A stretch of 64,000 nucleotides of DNA from Psychrobacter urativorans (GTDB taxonomy: Bacteria > Pseudomonadota > Gammaproteobacteria > Pseudomonadales > Moraxellaceae), in assembly GCF_904846695.1 (NCBI RefSeq), contig NZ_CAJHBR010000010.1, positions 47,894-111,893 of the forward strand. The letters run 5' to 3'. Within the stretch, counting starts at the first letter, position 1, and each line of letters begins with the position of its first letter. Both the position numbers and the translations under genes were made by a program. The notes below the pieces were generated by a model. That model searched no databases, had not been told where the DNA came from, and saw nothing but the letters and a program-made list of their open reading frames with translations. Below, one piece after another: positions 56,727-64,000 of this stretch.

Positions 56727-56823
56727 CTTGCCTGTCCACTGGGGCGGTGGCTAAGGCGAGAGGCGTTCCAACATTCGAGCGACCACCACTAGCCAAGCCC
56801 CCGCAACCCAGTGATCAGACAAG
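56727..56823. other. GC-rich structured element with imperfect terminal inverted repeats
   Basis: A 97-bp block much richer in GC than its AT-rich surroundings. Its ends, CTTGCCTGTCCACTGGG and CCCAGTGATCAGACAAG, are imperfect inverted repeats (about 13 of 17 pairs). Internal pairing such as TGGCTA/TAGCCA and GGGGC/GCCCC could extend the fold. There is no ORF. It may be a small non-autonomous mobile element or REP-type repeat, or a structured RNA. Confidence 0.5.
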
Positions 56824-56915
56824 GATAACCGCTGCAATCAGGGCTAAACTGCACTCTAGACTATCAATAAATTGTAAATTAGACGTGACTTGCGACACCC
56901 AATATAATAGCTGAC

Positions 56916-57206
56916 TTAATCTTTTTCCAGCTGCTCGATAATTCCTTTTAAATCATTAACTAGCTGTTCTTTAAAACTATCTTCTTCCAAATCACGATAT
57001 AAAGCTGGTATAGCATTTAGTAAACTAGGAGTTGGAATTCTAAGGCTTAATTCAATAGCTATGTCTTTAGTATCAAGTCCATTAACACTACCAAATTCTA
57101 ATCTAGATATAGTAGGACCTAGTGCAAATCGGACTAAGTGTTCACAGAAAAGATTTTGGTGGCTTACTGAATAAGCTACACTTTGAGAGCCTTCATTTTT
57201 CTTCAT
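56916..57206 (-). CDS. Third gene of the TA-like operon, unknown
   Basis: 96 residues from ATG 57206, with AAAGGAT nine bases before it; seven codons back to a TTG are not used. The protein has an alternating pattern (VAYSVSHQNLFCEHLVRFALGPTISRLEFG…DIAIELSLRIPTPSLLNAIPALYRDLEED) suggesting strands followed by a C-terminal helix (FKEQLVNDLKGIIEQLEKD). No family was recognised; it does not look like SecB. It lies 17 bp after the helix-turn-helix gene and is likely co-transcribed, perhaps as an accessory or immunity component. Base composition is AT-rich like its partners. Confidence 0.55.
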   Translation of the reverse strand: MKKNEGSQSVAYSVSHQNLFCEHLVRFALGPTISRLEFGSVNGLDTKDIAIELSLRIPTPSLLNAIPALYRDLEEDSFKEQLVNDLKGIIEQLEKD

Positions 57207-57223
57207 AACTTTTATCCTTTGTA

Positions 57224-57715
57224 TCAATAAACTTCGATTAACAATGATTTAGTCTCAAATTTATTAAAATCTTCACTAATTAAAGTTTGAACCTGATAAC
57301 TTTTAGAGTCACTGTGTATACTCTTAAATCTATGTATATCCATAGGTATGTCTATCATTTTCACTTCTATTTCATTTAAGAAATGTATTAACAGATTATC
57401 TTCCCATGGCTGTAAGCTGCGGTGTTCATTAATCTTATGAAAGTGAATGTCAAAATCATAATCTAGTGCTACTGCGAGCTCAACCATTGTTTTGATAGTA
57501 AGGTTTTGAGAGCCGTTCAATACTTTTGATATTCTACTAGGTTTCCAAGCTAATTTTTCTGCTAATTCAACACGACTTACACCAGAATGATGAATCAATG
57601 CGCAAAAATTAGAAGCAATGGATGTTTTTTTGATATCAACTGGATCTTCTTCACTAAAATCAAAAAGGTCACAAAAAAAATCTTCTGGATCTTGTATGCT
57701 AATTATTTCGTTCAT
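57224..57715 (-). CDS. Antitoxin-like protein with XRE helix-turn-helix
   Basis: 163 residues. An acidic N-terminus (DPEDFFCDLFDFSEEDPVDI) is followed by a helix-turn-helix at about 40-85: FCALIHHSGVSRVELAEKLAWKPSRISKVLNGSQNLTIKTMVELAVALDYD, typical of Xre/HigA-type antitoxins. The C-terminal 75 residues are unassigned and probably bind a partner. Its ATG overlaps the upstream gene's TGA by four bases, indicating coupled translation. It would neutralise the upstream protein and repress the operon. Confidence 0.75.
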   Translation of the reverse strand: MNEIISIQDPEDFFCDLFDFSEEDPVDIKKTSIASNFCALIHHSGVSRVELAEKLAWKPSRISKVLNGSQNLTIKTMVELAVALDYDFDIHFHKINEHRSLQPWEDNLLIHFLNEIEVKMIDIPMDIHRFKSIHSDSKSYQVQTLISEDFNKFETKSLLIEVY

Positions 57716-58200
57716 GGGATTATCCTTAGTGCAAATGTTTGAGTGTTATCAGTTATCACTTGTTCTGCTAACAACTTCAAAGAACTCTTTTCTTTTTTCT
57801 TTAGCGTATCATCGTTTTTTACGAATAGCCTTAAGAGTATTAAACGTTTTTTAGGTGGTAAGTAAACGAAGCATAGCCGTAGTTCACCTTGTCTAATACG
57901 CCAAATTTTTTCTTCATTACCATCTATTTTAATTGTTAAAATAGGGTGGCATTCTTTATCATTATAAAATATATTTAGTGGTTTGCCTGACTCACAATTT
58001 TGACCAAGAACTCTCATCATATTTTTATATTTACTTTTGTAAGTTTTTTCAAGACTAATTGCATCATTATAGATATAGCAAGTTCGCAAATCTGAAGATG
58101 AGCACAATAAGTAAACATGCCACGAATTCTCGGTGACTACAAAAGTATATGTAGATTTAGGGTGACCAGTTACTTCAAAATGTTTATAGTGTAGTGACAT
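57712..58200 (-). CDS. HigB/RelE-like toxin candidate (Gp49-like)
   Basis: 162 residues. The C-terminal half reads KIWRIRQGELRLCFVYLPPKKRLILLRLFVKNDDTLKKKEKSSLKLLAEQVI, the pattern of phage-derived Gp49/HigB toxins (basic strand, R-x-F-Y, then VLLH-x-F-x-KK and a final helix). Such toxins cleave mRNA at the ribosome. The N-terminal 90 residues are longer than in ordinary HigB and unassigned. It is the first gene of the operon and has no visible ribosome site; an inverted repeat TTAAC-N6-GTTAA lies just upstream. Assignment is by pattern, not by catalytic residues. Confidence 0.6.
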   Translation of the reverse strand: MSLHYKHFEVTGHPKSTYTFVVTENSWHVYLLCSSSDLRTCYIYNDAISLEKTYKSKYKNMMRVLGQNCESGKPLNIFYNDKECHPILTIKIDGNEEKIWRIRQGELRLCFVYLPPKKRLILLRLFVKNDDTLKKKEKSSLKLLAEQVITDNTQTFALRIIP

Positions 58201-58542
58201 AGTATATTAACTTATATGTTAACTTGGAATACTTTGGTTACAAATAATTATAATTAGCGAACAACTGATTGTAAGCTTTATGTATTTACTTCTATCCAAA
58301 TTAATTACGATATTATCACAATTATTAAATGACTTATGAAGCCTTATAACTAGATTAATTAGGAAATACACATAGTAGAGCAATATATAGAGTAAATTAC
58401 ACTATTGTTAACATAACCTACAGCATGATTAAAACTTATTGAATGCCTAATTACTATGAGATACTTATCTCATCGTTGCGCAGGGCGACACCATACATCA
58501 CTTTTTAGGTTTACAAACCGCTAAGATTGAAGAGAGAATACG
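58201..58542. other. Divergent region between the two antitoxin loci
   Basis: AT-rich, 340 bp, no intact ORF. It should contain promoters for both the TA-like operon and higA. A trace ATGATTAAAACTTATTGA near 58423 could be the first codons of a destroyed higB, but that is very weak. Confidence 0.35.
58207..58222. promoter_or_regulatory. Inverted repeat at the start of the TA-like operon
   Basis: TTAAC-TTATAT-GTTAA is a 5-6-5 palindrome seven bases upstream of the first gene's ATG. Position and symmetry fit an autoregulatory operator or -10 region bound by the antitoxin. Confidence 0.4.
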
Positions 58543-58842
58543 ATGATTAACAATGGTATGCGTCCCATTCACCCTGGTGAAGTACTACGAGAAGATTTTC
58601 TTGTACCGCTCGATATGAGCGCTAATGCATTGGCAATAAAGCTTGGCGTAACACCTGCACGCATTAGTGAGATTATACGTGAGAAGAGAGGAGTTTCAGC
58701 AGATACCGCGCTCAGATTAGCTAAGTATTTTGGTGGTAGCGCGCAGTTTTGGTTAAACATGCAATCTACTTACGAGTTGCGGTTGATTGAAACAGATAAT
58801 TTAGAGTTTTTAGACGATATTGAACCTATTGAGTATGCTTAG
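58543..58842 (+). CDS. higA: HigA family antitoxin without adjacent toxin
   Basis: 99 residues. MRPIHPGEVLREDFLVPLDMSANALAIKLGVTPARISEIIREKRGVSADTALRLAKYFGGSAQFWLNMQSTYEL is a full HigA (VapI-like Xre) domain with the helix-turn-helix at about 25-60. HigA normally follows and neutralises HigB. No higB is present upstream or downstream, so this is an orphan antitoxin or the remnant of a decayed system. A GAAGAGAGAATAC ribosome site precedes the ATG. Confidence 0.88.
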   Translation: MINNGMRPIHPGEVLREDFLVPLDMSANALAIKLGVTPARISEIIREKRGVSADTALRLAKYFGGSAQFWLNMQSTYELRLIETDNLEFLDDIEPIEYA

Positions 58843-58927
58843 TTATAGTTTAGTCGAATAGCTTTTTGATGCGCAAGGCAAACCCTATAATCGAAATAAT
58901 CTGTTTTATTTAATCGAAACATACCCA

Positions 58928-58964
58928 AAAAAAAGCTGGGCTAAAAGCCCAGCCTACGCCAAAT
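58928..58964 (-). terminator. Terminator of the MipA/OmpV gene, also interspersed repeat copy 2
   Basis: On the minus strand GCGTAGGCTGGGCTTTTAGC plus CCAGC forms a hairpin (GCTGGGCT/AGCCCAGC) followed by eight T. Its core (58935-58959) matches 53061-53084 in the opposite orientation. Confidence 0.85.
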
Positions 58965-58993
58965 ACTAAAATTTAGCTTTTAAGCTGATATTG

Positions 58994-59791
58994 CTAAAAC
59001 TTATAAAGCAACCCAAGGGTAGAAGTTGCGTCTACACGCGAGTCAACCATCGGGCTGTCGTATTGCTCATTGGCTAAGTAGCTTACGCTTTGATTAGCAA
59101 ATCCTGCCCATTTATCACTAAAGTCGTAGTTAGCGCTGACGTTGATATAAGGGTTTAAACTACTATTAGACTCGTAAGCATCAACGCCTGTACGTGCTGA
59201 CTCTTCGTTACTAACCCCGTAGTAATAATTATTATAATCCGCATCATGGTATTCAAAACCAAAGCTTGGATAGACAGTTAGCTTGTTCTTGCTAACTTTA
59301 CCAATATAAGATAAACGACCAGTATTGCCACCACTACGATCTAAGATATCAGCAGCATATTGGGCACGGAAGCCACCAACAGGAGTAAGACGCTGATAGC
59401 TTAAGCCGGCCGCTGCTGATAATTTACGCTCATCAAGACCCGATAGCGCCCCACTAGCATCATCAGGATCGAATGAATTACCATCGAGTTGTGCATAAGC
59501 TGATAGCTGATTGGTACCATCATTGATTAAGTACGCACCAGCTTGAGCACCGCGCGCATAAAATCTATTATTATCATAAAAAACCCCCGGCAATACTCGT
59601 ACTTGATTCTTATCAGTATCATAAGCACTGTTGGTATATAAAACATTTATGCCAACGCTTAACTCAGCGTCTGGATCAGTAGGTATGTTTTTAAACAAGG
59701 CAGCATTTGCCATACCGGCTGTAGCTAGCAAAGTAACGGCGGCGGTTGATGCCAATACAGTGCGGGTATTAATAATAGATAGTTTAGACAT
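58994..59791 (-). CDS. MipA/OmpV family outer-membrane protein
   Basis: 265 residues. The signal peptide ends near ANA-AL (about residue 30). The mature part alternates as a beta-barrel: VRVLPGVFYDNNRFYARGAQAGAYL, GRLSYIGKVSKNKLTVYPSFGFEYHDADYNNYYYGVSNEESARTG, ending TLGLLYKF with terminal Phe. The YYYGVS..ES..TG block is the MipA/OmpV signature. E. coli MipA scaffolds peptidoglycan enzymes, while others are porins or adhesins; the role here is not predictable. It is a single-gene unit upstream of a hairpin terminator. Confidence 0.88.
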   Translation of the reverse strand: MSKLSIINTRTVLASTAAVTLLATAGMANAALFKNIPTDPDAELSVGINVLYTNSAYDTDKNQVRVLPGVFYDNNRFYARGAQAGAYLINDGTNQLSAYAQLDGNSFDPDDASGALSGLDERKLSAAAGLSYQRLTPVGGFRAQYAADILDRSGGNTGRLSYIGKVSKNKLTVYPSFGFEYHDADYNNYYYGVSNEESARTGVDAYESNSSLNPYINVSANYDFSDKWAGFANQSVSYLANEQYDSPMVDSRVDATSTLGLLYKF

Positions 59792-59839
59792 AGTCGGATC
59801 TCATAAGCGATGAAGAATAAGGTGAAGCTGAGCACTACT

Positions 59840-60913
59840 TTATTGAGCAGCTAATACTTTTAATATTTGATTATGAATATCTAGCCACCACCAGCTAAAG
59901 CCTATAGCTATAATTATCATAATAATCCAAGGCAGTAGTTGCCAAAGCATAGCGGGTTTTGCTGCTAGCACTGCAGCATAGCTATTCGTGATCTGAGGGT
60001 CATCACTGGCATCAGAATGAACATCAGCACCAATATTGCTATTCAAATCAGCTGGGTCAAAGGCTTGGTTTATATTAGTATTATCAGCTAAGTTTACAGG
60101 GTTATTGACATTATTATTGGTATAAATGCGCCGGTCAACTGTATAACTTTGATTGGTATTATCGAGGTGTGCTGAGTCTTTATTGAAATGACTGCTATCA
60201 GTACTGTTAACAGCTGGCTCAGTAGAGTACATAGTGGAAGGCGGCTCAGTGCGATAGACCGCTACTGGTATAGCTGCTAGATGAGCTTTGAGACGCTGAC
60301 GATAAGCGATACCGAAGCCTAAAGCCATAATGGCACCAGTGATAGCGCCACCAATATGACCTGCATTATCGATACCAGGTACTGCAAAGCCGTAGACTAG
60401 GTTGATACCCATGACCAGCACTAAGCTTTTTAAATTGAGCACCATGTTATTGACTGATATCTTAAACAAGGCTGCCATTAGCAGCGCTGCACCAATACCC
60501 ATAATGCCACCAGAAGCGCCAGCAGATAATCCGGGCTGCCCTGTACCGTCTAAAATGCTCAACCAAGTCATCTGATTGTTGAGCAAGTTACCCCCTATCA
60601 CTGCCAATAAAAACAGCGCTAGAAACTTGCTTGAACCAAACATCGGCTCCGCAACCTGTCCGAAGAAGTACATGGCAAAACCATTGAAGAGTAGATGCAT
60701 CAAGCCAATGTGTAAAAATCCACTACTCACTAAGCGCCAAGGCTGATCGCCCATGCTAAAAGGCAACGCATTGGCGCCCCAGTATAATAAAGCTTCAGTC
60801 GTTGGACTATTGGCATCGACACCAGTTAACACTTGTAGGATATACAGACAGATAAAGCTGATTAGCAATAGAGTCGTTAACGGTGCCGTTTTAAATAATT
60901 GCTTGATAGTCAT
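59840..60913 (-). CDS. Rhomboid family intramembrane serine protease
   Basis: 357 residues. The six-helix rhomboid core covers about 10-205: WRLVSSGFLHIGLMHLLFNGFAMYFFG (His and Asn of the oxyanion site), catalytic Ser in SAGASGGIMGIGAAL, and catalytic His in GIDNAGHIGGAITGA. The C-terminal extension (about 215-325) is polar, rich in Asn, Asp and Ser, and ends in an extra hydrophobic segment (LLPWIIMIIIAIGFSWWWL). It cuts membrane-spanning substrates. The C-terminal extension is unusual for the small bacterial rhomboids. Its gene begins 81 bp downstream of the lldD stop. Confidence 0.92.
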   Translation of the reverse strand: MTIKQLFKTAPLTTLLLISFICLYILQVLTGVDANSPTTEALLYWGANALPFSMGDQPWRLVSSGFLHIGLMHLLFNGFAMYFFGQVAEPMFGSSKFLALFLLAVIGGNLLNNQMTWLSILDGTGQPGLSAGASGGIMGIGAALLMAALFKISVNNMVLNLKSLVLVMGINLVYGFAVPGIDNAGHIGGAITGAIMALGFGIAYRQRLKAHLAAIPVAVYRTEPPSTMYSTEPAVNSTDSSHFNKDSAHLDNTNQSYTVDRRIYTNNNVNNPVNLADNTNINQAFDPADLNSNIGADVHSDASDDPQITNSYAAVLAAKPAMLWQLLPWIIMIIIAIGFSWWWLDIHNQILKVLAAQ

Positions 60914-60994
60914 AGTGCTAAATATCAGTTAAAAGTTATAGGTAGAGTATAAAAGATATCTGCATTATAAACAAAATTACTGCTGTTATCGATG

Positions 60995-62203
60995 CTACCA
61001 GCGCATAGGGGCGACATAAGGTAGCGATGTTTTGAGCTGCTCAAACGAGCCTCTGACTAAGATGTCGTCGGTGACCTGATTGATATCAGTATGACCACAA
61101 AAAGCCATCGTAGTATCACACTCCTTATAAATCAGCTCAAGTGCTCGGCGTACCCCATCTTCACCATAAGCGCCGAGGCCATATAAGAACGCTCGCCCAA
61201 TCATAGTACCGTTAGCGCCTAAGGCCATAGCCTTGAGCACATCTTGCCCAGAGCGAATACCGCTATCGAGCCAAATCTCAATCTGACTACTCTCCGCACG
61301 TACCGCTTGCACAATATCACTAAGCGCAGCGATAGAGGAGGGAGCCCCATCTAATTGACGACCACCATGATTAGAAACTACTAGCGCATCGGCACCACTG
61401 CGAGCGGCTAATACGGCATCTTCAGGCTCCATAATACCTTTGATAATCAGCTTGCCACCCCACATATCTTTGATACGCGCCACATCGTCCCAGCTCAGTG
61501 CTGGATCAAATTGCTCCGCTGTCCATGCCGACAACGATGAAATATCCTCGACGTTTTTTGCATGACCAACGATATTACCAAAAGTGCGTCTTTTGGTGCC
61601 CAGCATATTTAGACACCATTCAGGCTTAGTCATTAGATTTAAGATGTTAGCAAGGGTTGGCTTTGGTGGCGCAGACAGACCGTTTTTGATGTCTTTGTGG
61701 CGTTGACCAAGCACTTGTAAGTCAGCAGTGAGGATCAGGGCAGAGCAGTTGGCAGCTTTAGCCCGTCGAATCAGGTTAGCGATAAAATCCTGATCACGCA
61801 TCATATAGAGCTGAAACCAAAACGGCGCACTAGTGTTTTCTGCTACATCTTCAATAGAGCAAATACTCATGGTCGATAGTGAAAATGGCACACCAAACTT
61901 TTCGGCAGCACGCGCTGCATGAATCTCACCATCCGCCCACATCATCCCGGTAAAACCAGTCGGTGCTATGGCTACTGGCATACTAACTGGCGTACCTAGC
62001 ATTTCAGTGGCCAGCGAACGTCCTTCCATATTAACTAATACCCGCTGGCGCAGCTTGATACGATCAAAGTCGGTTTCGTTATTGCGATAAGTAGTTTCGG
62101 TCCATGAGCCTGAATCGACATAATCATAAAACATCCGAGGAATCTTGCGCTCTGCTACGCGGCGTAAGTCTTCAATCTCAGTAATTTTGCTTAAGTTTTT
62201 CAT
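60995..62203 (-). CDS. lldD: FMN-dependent L-lactate dehydrogenase
   Basis: 402 residues from ATG 62203, preceded by AAGGAAAAACCC; a seven-codon extension to a TTG is not used. The FMN-binding IAPTGFTGMMWADGEIHAARAA, LTADLQVLGQRHKDIKNG, KGIMEPEDAVLAARSGADALVVSNHGGRQLDGAPSS (catalytic His and the SNHGGRQ signature) and WLDSGIRSGQDVLKAMALGANGTMIGRAFLYGLGA are all intact. It oxidises L-lactate to pyruvate and feeds electrons to quinone. The gene follows lldP on the same strand; lldP is disrupted by an IS. Confidence 0.94.
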   Translation of the reverse strand: MKNLSKITEIEDLRRVAERKIPRMFYDYVDSGSWTETTYRNNETDFDRIKLRQRVLVNMEGRSLATEMLGTPVSMPVAIAPTGFTGMMWADGEIHAARAAEKFGVPFSLSTMSICSIEDVAENTSAPFWFQLYMMRDQDFIANLIRRAKAANCSALILTADLQVLGQRHKDIKNGLSAPPKPTLANILNLMTKPEWCLNMLGTKRRTFGNIVGHAKNVEDISSLSAWTAEQFDPALSWDDVARIKDMWGGKLIIKGIMEPEDAVLAARSGADALVVSNHGGRQLDGAPSSIAALSDIVQAVRAESSQIEIWLDSGIRSGQDVLKAMALGANGTMIGRAFLYGLGAYGEDGVRRALELIYKECDTTMAFCGHTDINQVTDDILVRGSFEQLKTSLPYVAPMRW

Positions 62204-62271
62204 GGGTTTTTCCTTATTTACCAAACAAACAGCTTAATGAGTGCCTAGTGCTAATAGCTGTTTAACTATAA

Positions 62272-62308
62272 AGCTGACGCTACCACAACTATCATGGTAG
62301 CGTCAGCT
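62272..62308 (-). terminator. Hairpin between lldP and lldD
   Basis: AGCTGACGCTACC and GGTAGCGTCAGCT form a perfect 13-bp stem with an 11-base loop. On the minus strand it is followed only by TTTAT, so it may attenuate rather than end transcription from lldP into lldD. Confidence 0.65.
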
Positions 62309-62410
62309 CGAATACTTCTAAGGGTCTACTAACTATTTATGATCTGCCAGTTATTAATAATCAATAATTAATAATTAACTAATAATTGACCAATAGGTAG
62401 GTGATATAGG

Positions 62411-63874
62411 TTAACTATCTACTGTGGACTGCACCTTTTTTTTACCAGTCATGGCCATTAGTCCAAAGAATACTATTGGCCAAATCACTGCTAAGATCCA
62501 CCATATTATATTACCAAAGATAATACCCATGCCAATTAATCCTGCTTGAATGACGTAATAGGTCATCGCCAGCAAGGTTTTGCGAATAACGTAGCCTTCT
62601 TTATCCATGAGTCCCACTACTGCGCAAGCGGCGACCACGTTATGCACGGCAATCATATTACCAGCTGCTCCGCCTACGGCTTGTAGAGCGACCACTTGGG
62701 CGGCAAGATTAGTATCGAAGCCAATTTGGCTGGCAGTAGACCATTGAAAGTAAGAGAACATCATATTACTAACCGTATTCGAGCCTGCAATAAAGGCACC
62801 CATTGCCCCAATCCACGGCGCTACTAATGGCCATGCATTTTGGAAAGCACCAGCGGCACTTTCAGCCAATAGTATCGGCATAGCTGGTAGGGCATTAACC
62901 ACATCAGCTGCTGAACCAGAGTTAATAAATACTTGTACCATAGGCACAGAAAGCAGTAGGGCTGGTGCAGCGTCAACCATAGTTCTGGCTGAATTGCTCC
63001 AACTACGTTTTACTGCTTGCGCATTCATCTTGAATAATAAAATACATAGTAATGAGCTGATAATTAAAATAGTACCCGGAGAGTAGGCCAGCTGTATTTT
63101 ACTAGATATGGTGGTACCAAATAGATTGCTAAATTCGATGGTAGTCATATCACCAGTTAAGAACGCTTTTAGCGGCGCTACTACTCTCGTTATAATTAAT
63201 AAACCGATAACCACCAGATAAGGAGAAAACGCTCTGACCAAAGAAAACTTCGGGGCAATAGTGTCATCGTACTTTTCTTCAGGCAACGAGCCTAACCAGT
63301 CTTTGTCCCATTTAGCACGTGGCGCAAAATGAAAAATCTCTTTAGGCATCAAAAATCCACGTTTTGCGGCAGGCAATACGATCATTAAGCCGATAAAACC
63401 ACCAACGAGTGACGGAAACTCTGGGCCTAGATATTTGGCTACTAAGAAGTAAGGAATAGTAAAGCTAAGGCCGGCAAAAATAGCAAAAGGCCAGACCTTC
63501 AACCCTTCAACAAAAGAGCGTTTCTCACCAAAGAATCGGGTCAAGAAAGCCACTAGGATTAGCGGAATTAAAAAGCCTACTACCGCATGAATAAGACCGA
63601 TATTAGCGGTGATTTGTAATAGATAGTTTTCTGGAGATAGCGGAGCAATAGCTTGAGTAATATCTTCTTTATCATTGATTCCTGTCCATACCCCAAGTAA
63701 TACTGGAGTACCTACCGCGCCAAATGATACTGGCGTCGATTGAATAATAAGCACAGCCATAACGCAGGCCATCGCCGGAAACCCTAAGGCGAGCAGTAGC
63801 GGTGCCCCAATAGCAGAGGGAGTACCGAATCCCGATGAGCCTTCGACCATTGAACAAAATAGCCAAGCGACAAT
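62411..63874 (-). pseudogene. lldP: L-lactate permease, 5' end cut off by an insertion sequence
   Basis: From VAWLFCSMVEGSSGFGTPSAIGAPLLLALGFPA to the end this is a clear LldP, with about 487 residues and twelve or so membrane helices (also LAAQVVALQAVGGAAGNMIAVHNVVAACAVVGL near the end). Intact LldP is about 550 residues, so 60-90 N-terminal residues are missing. Upstream of residue I28 of the open frame the sequence (…CYFCKRS) is not LldP but the edge of an IS at about 63876. The rest of the gene may lie beyond the window on the other side of the IS. It may be inactive or expressed as a truncated protein. Confidence 0.88.
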
Positions 63875-63875
63875 A

Positions 63876-64000
63876 GACCTCTTGCAAAAGTAGCAGAGAA
63901 TTTTATAATAACTCATACAATCACAATTGGTTAGGACCATGCCAAACATAGACAAGCTACTTAAACAAAGTGATGCTGGTTTTAAACGTTACACAGGCAT
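63876..64000 (+). mobile_element. Left end of an IS5-family-like insertion sequence, partial
   Basis: It begins at the point where the lldP homology stops. The end GACCTCTTGCAAAAGT resembles the terminal inverted repeat of IS5-family elements (GAGACCTTTGCAAAA type). A transposase reading frame starts 63 bp in. The window ends before the other terminal repeat, so length and target duplication cannot be seen. Confidence 0.7.
63939..64000 (+). CDS. Transposase, IS5 family-like, N-terminal fragment
   Basis: ATG at 63939 begins MPNIDKLLKQSDAGFKRYTG and runs off the right edge after 20 codons and two bases. TTAGGACC precedes the start. The FKRYTG stretch fits the helix-turn-helix region (FxRxTGV) found at the N-terminus of IS5/DDE_Tnp_4-type transposases. 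The catalytic DDE residues lie outside the window. Confidence 0.65.
   Translation, partial: MPNIDKLLKQSDAGFKRYTG

Overview
The window looks like chromosome of a gammaproteobacterium of the Moraxellaceae, most likely Psychrobacter. This is an inference from protein character, AT-rich intergenic DNA and gene content; no database search was run. Genes are well spaced, and many end in strong intrinsic terminators. No tRNA, rRNA or CRISPR array was recognised.

Layout. 1-2950: the tail of moaC, then moaD, moaE and the molybdate transporter genes modA and modB, with no modC after them. 3161-6083: a DUF308/HdeD-like membrane protein, a secreted cysteine-free relative of Asp/Glu/hydantoin racemases, a tautomerase gene broken by an amber codon, and a GNAT acetyltransferase. 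6971-8317: gdhA. 8960-15270: a five-gene glycan cluster (membrane GT2, GT4, GT-B, GT2, and an unassigned protein possibly related to GT29). 15589-20924: a double-PepSY protein, a cystine-type amino-acid ABC transporter, a Sel1-repeat lipoprotein and a small secreted protein.

21078-30486 is a uricolytic region: ureidoglycine aminohydrolase, ureidoglycolate lyase, PuuE allantoinase, membrane urate oxidase PuuD with a C-terminal cytochrome c, HIU hydrolase, OHCU decarboxylase, a RutR-like TetR regulator and an NCS2 urate/xanthine permease. Together they cover urate to allantoate and ureidoglycine to glyoxylate. The allantoate amidohydrolase step is missing from the window. Three near-identical palindromes of the form TGAYYATTTRGTCA lie in its intergenic regions and are good candidates for the TetR operator.

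31252-41867 is an iron-acquisition region: TonB-dependent receptor, PepSY-TM membrane protein, a four-gene CeuBCDE/YclNOPQ-like siderophore ABC transporter on the minus strand, then tonB-exbB-exbD. Fur-box-like sequences lie in front of the receptor and between the transporter and tonB.

42238-56590 is mostly housekeeping: a DUF2799 lipoprotein, a conserved protein beside topA, topA, sodC, a small secreted protein, lon (with a sigma-32-like promoter), an NhaC-type antiporter, 5-formyltetrahydrofolate cyclo-ligase, fumC and a Prx5-type peroxiredoxin. 56700-58842 is accessory: a structured GC-rich 97-bp element, a three-gene toxin-antitoxin-like operon with an unknown third protein, and an orphan HigA antitoxin. 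58994-64000 holds a MipA/OmpV porin-like protein, a rhomboid protease, lldD, and an lldP gene cut by an IS5-family-like insertion whose transposase runs off the right edge.

The window also carries several short tandem-repeat arrays, mostly between genes, with periods of 14, 15, 16, 18, 20, 45 and 72 bp. Several long ORF extensions were trimmed because they begin at TTG codons with no ribosome site, or run through such repeats.
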